The position numbers and the translations under genes were made by a program. The notes under the pieces are model-generated. The model worked only from the letters and a program-made list of their open reading frames with translations. It was not told the origin of the DNA and searched no databases. Positions 62,840 to 64,000 of a stretch of 64,000 nucleotides of DNA are shown one piece after another (the stretch's first letter is position 1; each line of letters begins with the position of its first letter). The stretch covers positions 62,001-126,000 of the forward strand of contig NZ_WHSB02000018.1 in NCBI RefSeq assembly GCF_010994755.1, in the 5' to 3' direction. The DNA is from Shinella lacus (GTDB taxonomy: Bacteria > Pseudomonadota > Alphaproteobacteria > Rhizobiales > Rhizobiaceae).

Positions 62840-62869
62840 AAAAGCCGGCGCTTGCGGGCGCCGGCTTTT
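62840..62869 (-). terminator. Terminator of the DUF2147 gene
   Basis: There is a perfect 12-bp stem at 62840-62851 / 62858-62869 with a 6-base loop. On the minus strand it is followed by a T-rich run (ttttttgttttc), the textbook intrinsic terminator form. Confidence 0.9.
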
Positions 62870-62887
62870 GGTTTCGAGCGTCTTCGT

Positions 62888-63226
62888 TCAGAGCCTGGAC
62901 CAGGTCTGCGACTTGCACAGCACCTTCAGCACGCAGCCCTTCATCTTCAGCGAATTGCCGCTGACGGCACCGGAGCCGCTATAGGTCTTGTCCGCCGCTG
63001 GGTCGGTGATCGAGCCGGTATAGTCGGCGCCGGACCCATCCAGCTTGCCGATGCGCTTGCCGGCATGTTTGCCGGTCTTCAGCGTGATGCAGAAACTGCC
63101 GCCGCACTTGGCAATTGCCGCGGTCTCGCCGCTGGCGGTCTTCCAGTTGCCCTCGATCGGCTCGGCCGCAAGTGCCGCCCCCGGAACCACGAACAGGGCG
63201 GCGGCGATCCATGTCTTCAATTTCAT
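62888..63226 (-). CDS. Secreted DUF2147-family protein
   Basis: This is a 112-residue exported protein. A signal peptide is at residues 1-20 (MKLKTWIAAALFVVPGAALA). The mature part is EGNWKTASGETAAIAKCGGSFCITLKTG, KTYSGSGAVSGNSLKMKGCVLKVLCKSQTWSR, a beta-rich DUF2147 domain with four cysteines that probably form two disulfides. The function is unknown. It is a single gene with its own terminator. Confidence 0.9.
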   Translation of the reverse strand: MKLKTWIAAALFVVPGAALAAEPIEGNWKTASGETAAIAKCGGSFCITLKTGKHAGKRIGKLDGSGADYTGSITDPAADKTYSGSGAVSGNSLKMKGCVLKVLCKSQTWSRL

Positions 63227-63682
63227 TCTCTTCCTCCTCCAGAACGAGAGCCGGAAGATATCTTACGCGGACGTAAAGGTAAATATGTTCGGGAGCCGGA
63301 TTCCGGGGCCGGAAAACGGCGAAAACTTCCGGCTGGAAAAACCCGACCGTTTTGCGTGGTTATCAAAAGGTTGAAATCGCCGGTTGAACAATCCGTAAAT
63401 TTTTAGACGAATGCGCCGGTTTCCAGCGGTTCAGATGTTTAACGAAAACCCAAATTTACCAAGCGTTTGGACTTTGTTTGTCTCAAATTAAGCATGCATT
63501 TTAAGCGCATTTTGAAGCCCCGCCGGCATAGTGGAGCCATAAGACGAGCACGGAAAAACCGGCCGGCAAAACTCTGAAGGAAGACCAAGGCCGCACAAGA
63601 CGGCAGGCGCCCGAGGAGGCCCGAAAGGGCAGGTAAAACAGGACACTACAAGCAGTAAACCAGTTAGACAGGGACAATCGAA
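63227..63682. other. 456-bp gene-free region upstream of the Sel1-repeat gene
   Basis: The first half is AT-rich (around 63395-63510, with tttttagacg, tttaacgaaaacc and ttaagcatgcatttt) and should hold the divergent promoters. The second half (about 63520-63670) is purine-rich, with several short GC dyads such as aggcccgaaagggc, and probably is the long untranslated leader of the gene at 63683. Open frames on the opposite strand there have no ribosome binding site. Confidence 0.55.
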
Positions 63683-63952
63683 ATGGCACGCTTTGACTTT
63701 CAGAATACCGAAACGGCCGCCATGACGGGCGGTGAGAGCCGCGCTGAAACCTTCTGCGACATGGGCCTGATGTATGCCACGGGTCGCGGCTGCGACATCG
63801 ACGTGGTGCAGGCCCACAAGTGGCTCAACATCGCTGCGATCAAGGGTTGTGAACGCGCCGCAGAACTGCGCGCCGACCTCGCCGCGACGATGACCAAGAC
63901 CGACCTCGCCTTGGCGCTGCGCGCCGCCCGCGAGTGGATGACGGTTCACTGA
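63683..63952 (+). CDS. Sel1-like repeat protein
   Basis: This is an 89-residue cytosolic protein. One Sel1/TPR-like repeat is clear: AETFCDMGLMYATGRGCDIDVVQAHKWLNIAAIKGCERAAELRADLAATMT. The repeat spacing (A-x-x-x-x-G-x-x-Y) is typical of rhizobial Sel1 proteins of about this size. GGGACAATCGAA lies before the ATG at 63683. It may act as a small adaptor; the partner is unknown. Confidence 0.88.
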   Translation: MARFDFQNTETAAMTGGESRAETFCDMGLMYATGRGCDIDVVQAHKWLNIAAIKGCERAAELRADLAATMTKTDLALALRAAREWMTVH

Positions 63953-63956
63953 CAAG

Positions 63957-63991
63957 CGAATAGCGAGTGGGGAGTAGCGAAGAGGGGAAGT
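63957..63991. repeat. Copy of the gcgaatagcgagt-type repeat
   Basis: The sequence reads gcgaatagcgagtggggagtagcgaagagggg and is related to both arms of the element at 4848-4942. It starts 4 bp after the Sel1-repeat gene and probably continues beyond the window. Confidence 0.7.
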
Positions 63992-64000
63992 GCAAGAAGA

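Noticed and set aside
63488..63955. 155-residue minus-strand frame over the Sel1-repeat gene and its leader
   Set aside because: Antisense shadow; no start signal and no domain.

Overview
The window is GC-rich alphaproteobacterial chromosome. The FeuN-FeuP-FeuQ module, the run ccmIEFH - degP - two-component system - glnE - pleC-type kinase, and several families of interspersed palindromic repeats point to Rhizobiaceae (Rhizobium, Ensifer, Shinella and relatives). The genus cannot be fixed from sequence reading alone. I found no tRNA, rRNA, IS element, integrase or CRISPR array.

Region 1 (about 0.1-15.9 kb, + strand) is a complete gene transfer agent (GTA) structural cluster in the order known from Rhodobacter capsulatus RcGTA: candidate small terminase, large terminase, portal, a small membrane protein, prohead protease, capsid, two connector or closure proteins, tail terminator, tail tube, two chaperone-like proteins, a very short tape measure, and the four baseplate proteins ending in the giant TIM-barrel protein. 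It also carries a GH19-type endolysin between terminase and portal and a holin-like gene at the 3' end. Palindromic repeats fill the gaps between the early genes only. The late genes are tightly packed, many overlapping by 1-8 bp.

Region 2 (16-32.4 kb) is envelope signalling and housekeeping: feuNPQ, a lipoprotein, cytochrome c maturation genes ccmIEFH, a DegP-type protease, an OmpR-type two-component system, glnE, and a convergent PleC-like cell-cycle kinase.

Region 3 (32.5-47.2 kb) is mixed metabolism: a WYL regulator with a VOC protein, pepN, two exporters, an unusual structured locus with a mini-ORF at 39.1-39.3 kb, two small-protein genes, a divergent uracil-DNA glycosylase, an Hsp70-like protein, an atypical SDR with an FAD oxidoreductase, ETF-ubiquinone oxidoreductase, and a compositionally odd orphan gene.

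Region 4 (47.3-64 kb) holds an L,D-transpeptidase preceded by a textbook CtrA box, a ProX/ProW betaine importer pair without its ATPase, regulator-target pairs (Lrp/EamA, HxlR/quinone reductase), DoxX, an MFS exporter, a lipid kinase, a divergent glutamine-synthetase-like/aminotransferase pair for polyamine or amine use, a VapBC module with a clear operator, AMP nucleosidase, a YnfA-type protein, two short membrane-protein genes, a DUF2147 protein and a Sel1-repeat protein.

The observations most worth following are the mini-ORF whose perfect Shine-Dalgarno is sequestered by a 13-bp stem (39.1-39.3 kb), the GTA cluster with its own lysis genes and repeat-riddled early half, the CtrA-box L,D-transpeptidase, and the recurring use of repeat elements as the stop codon of the preceding gene.
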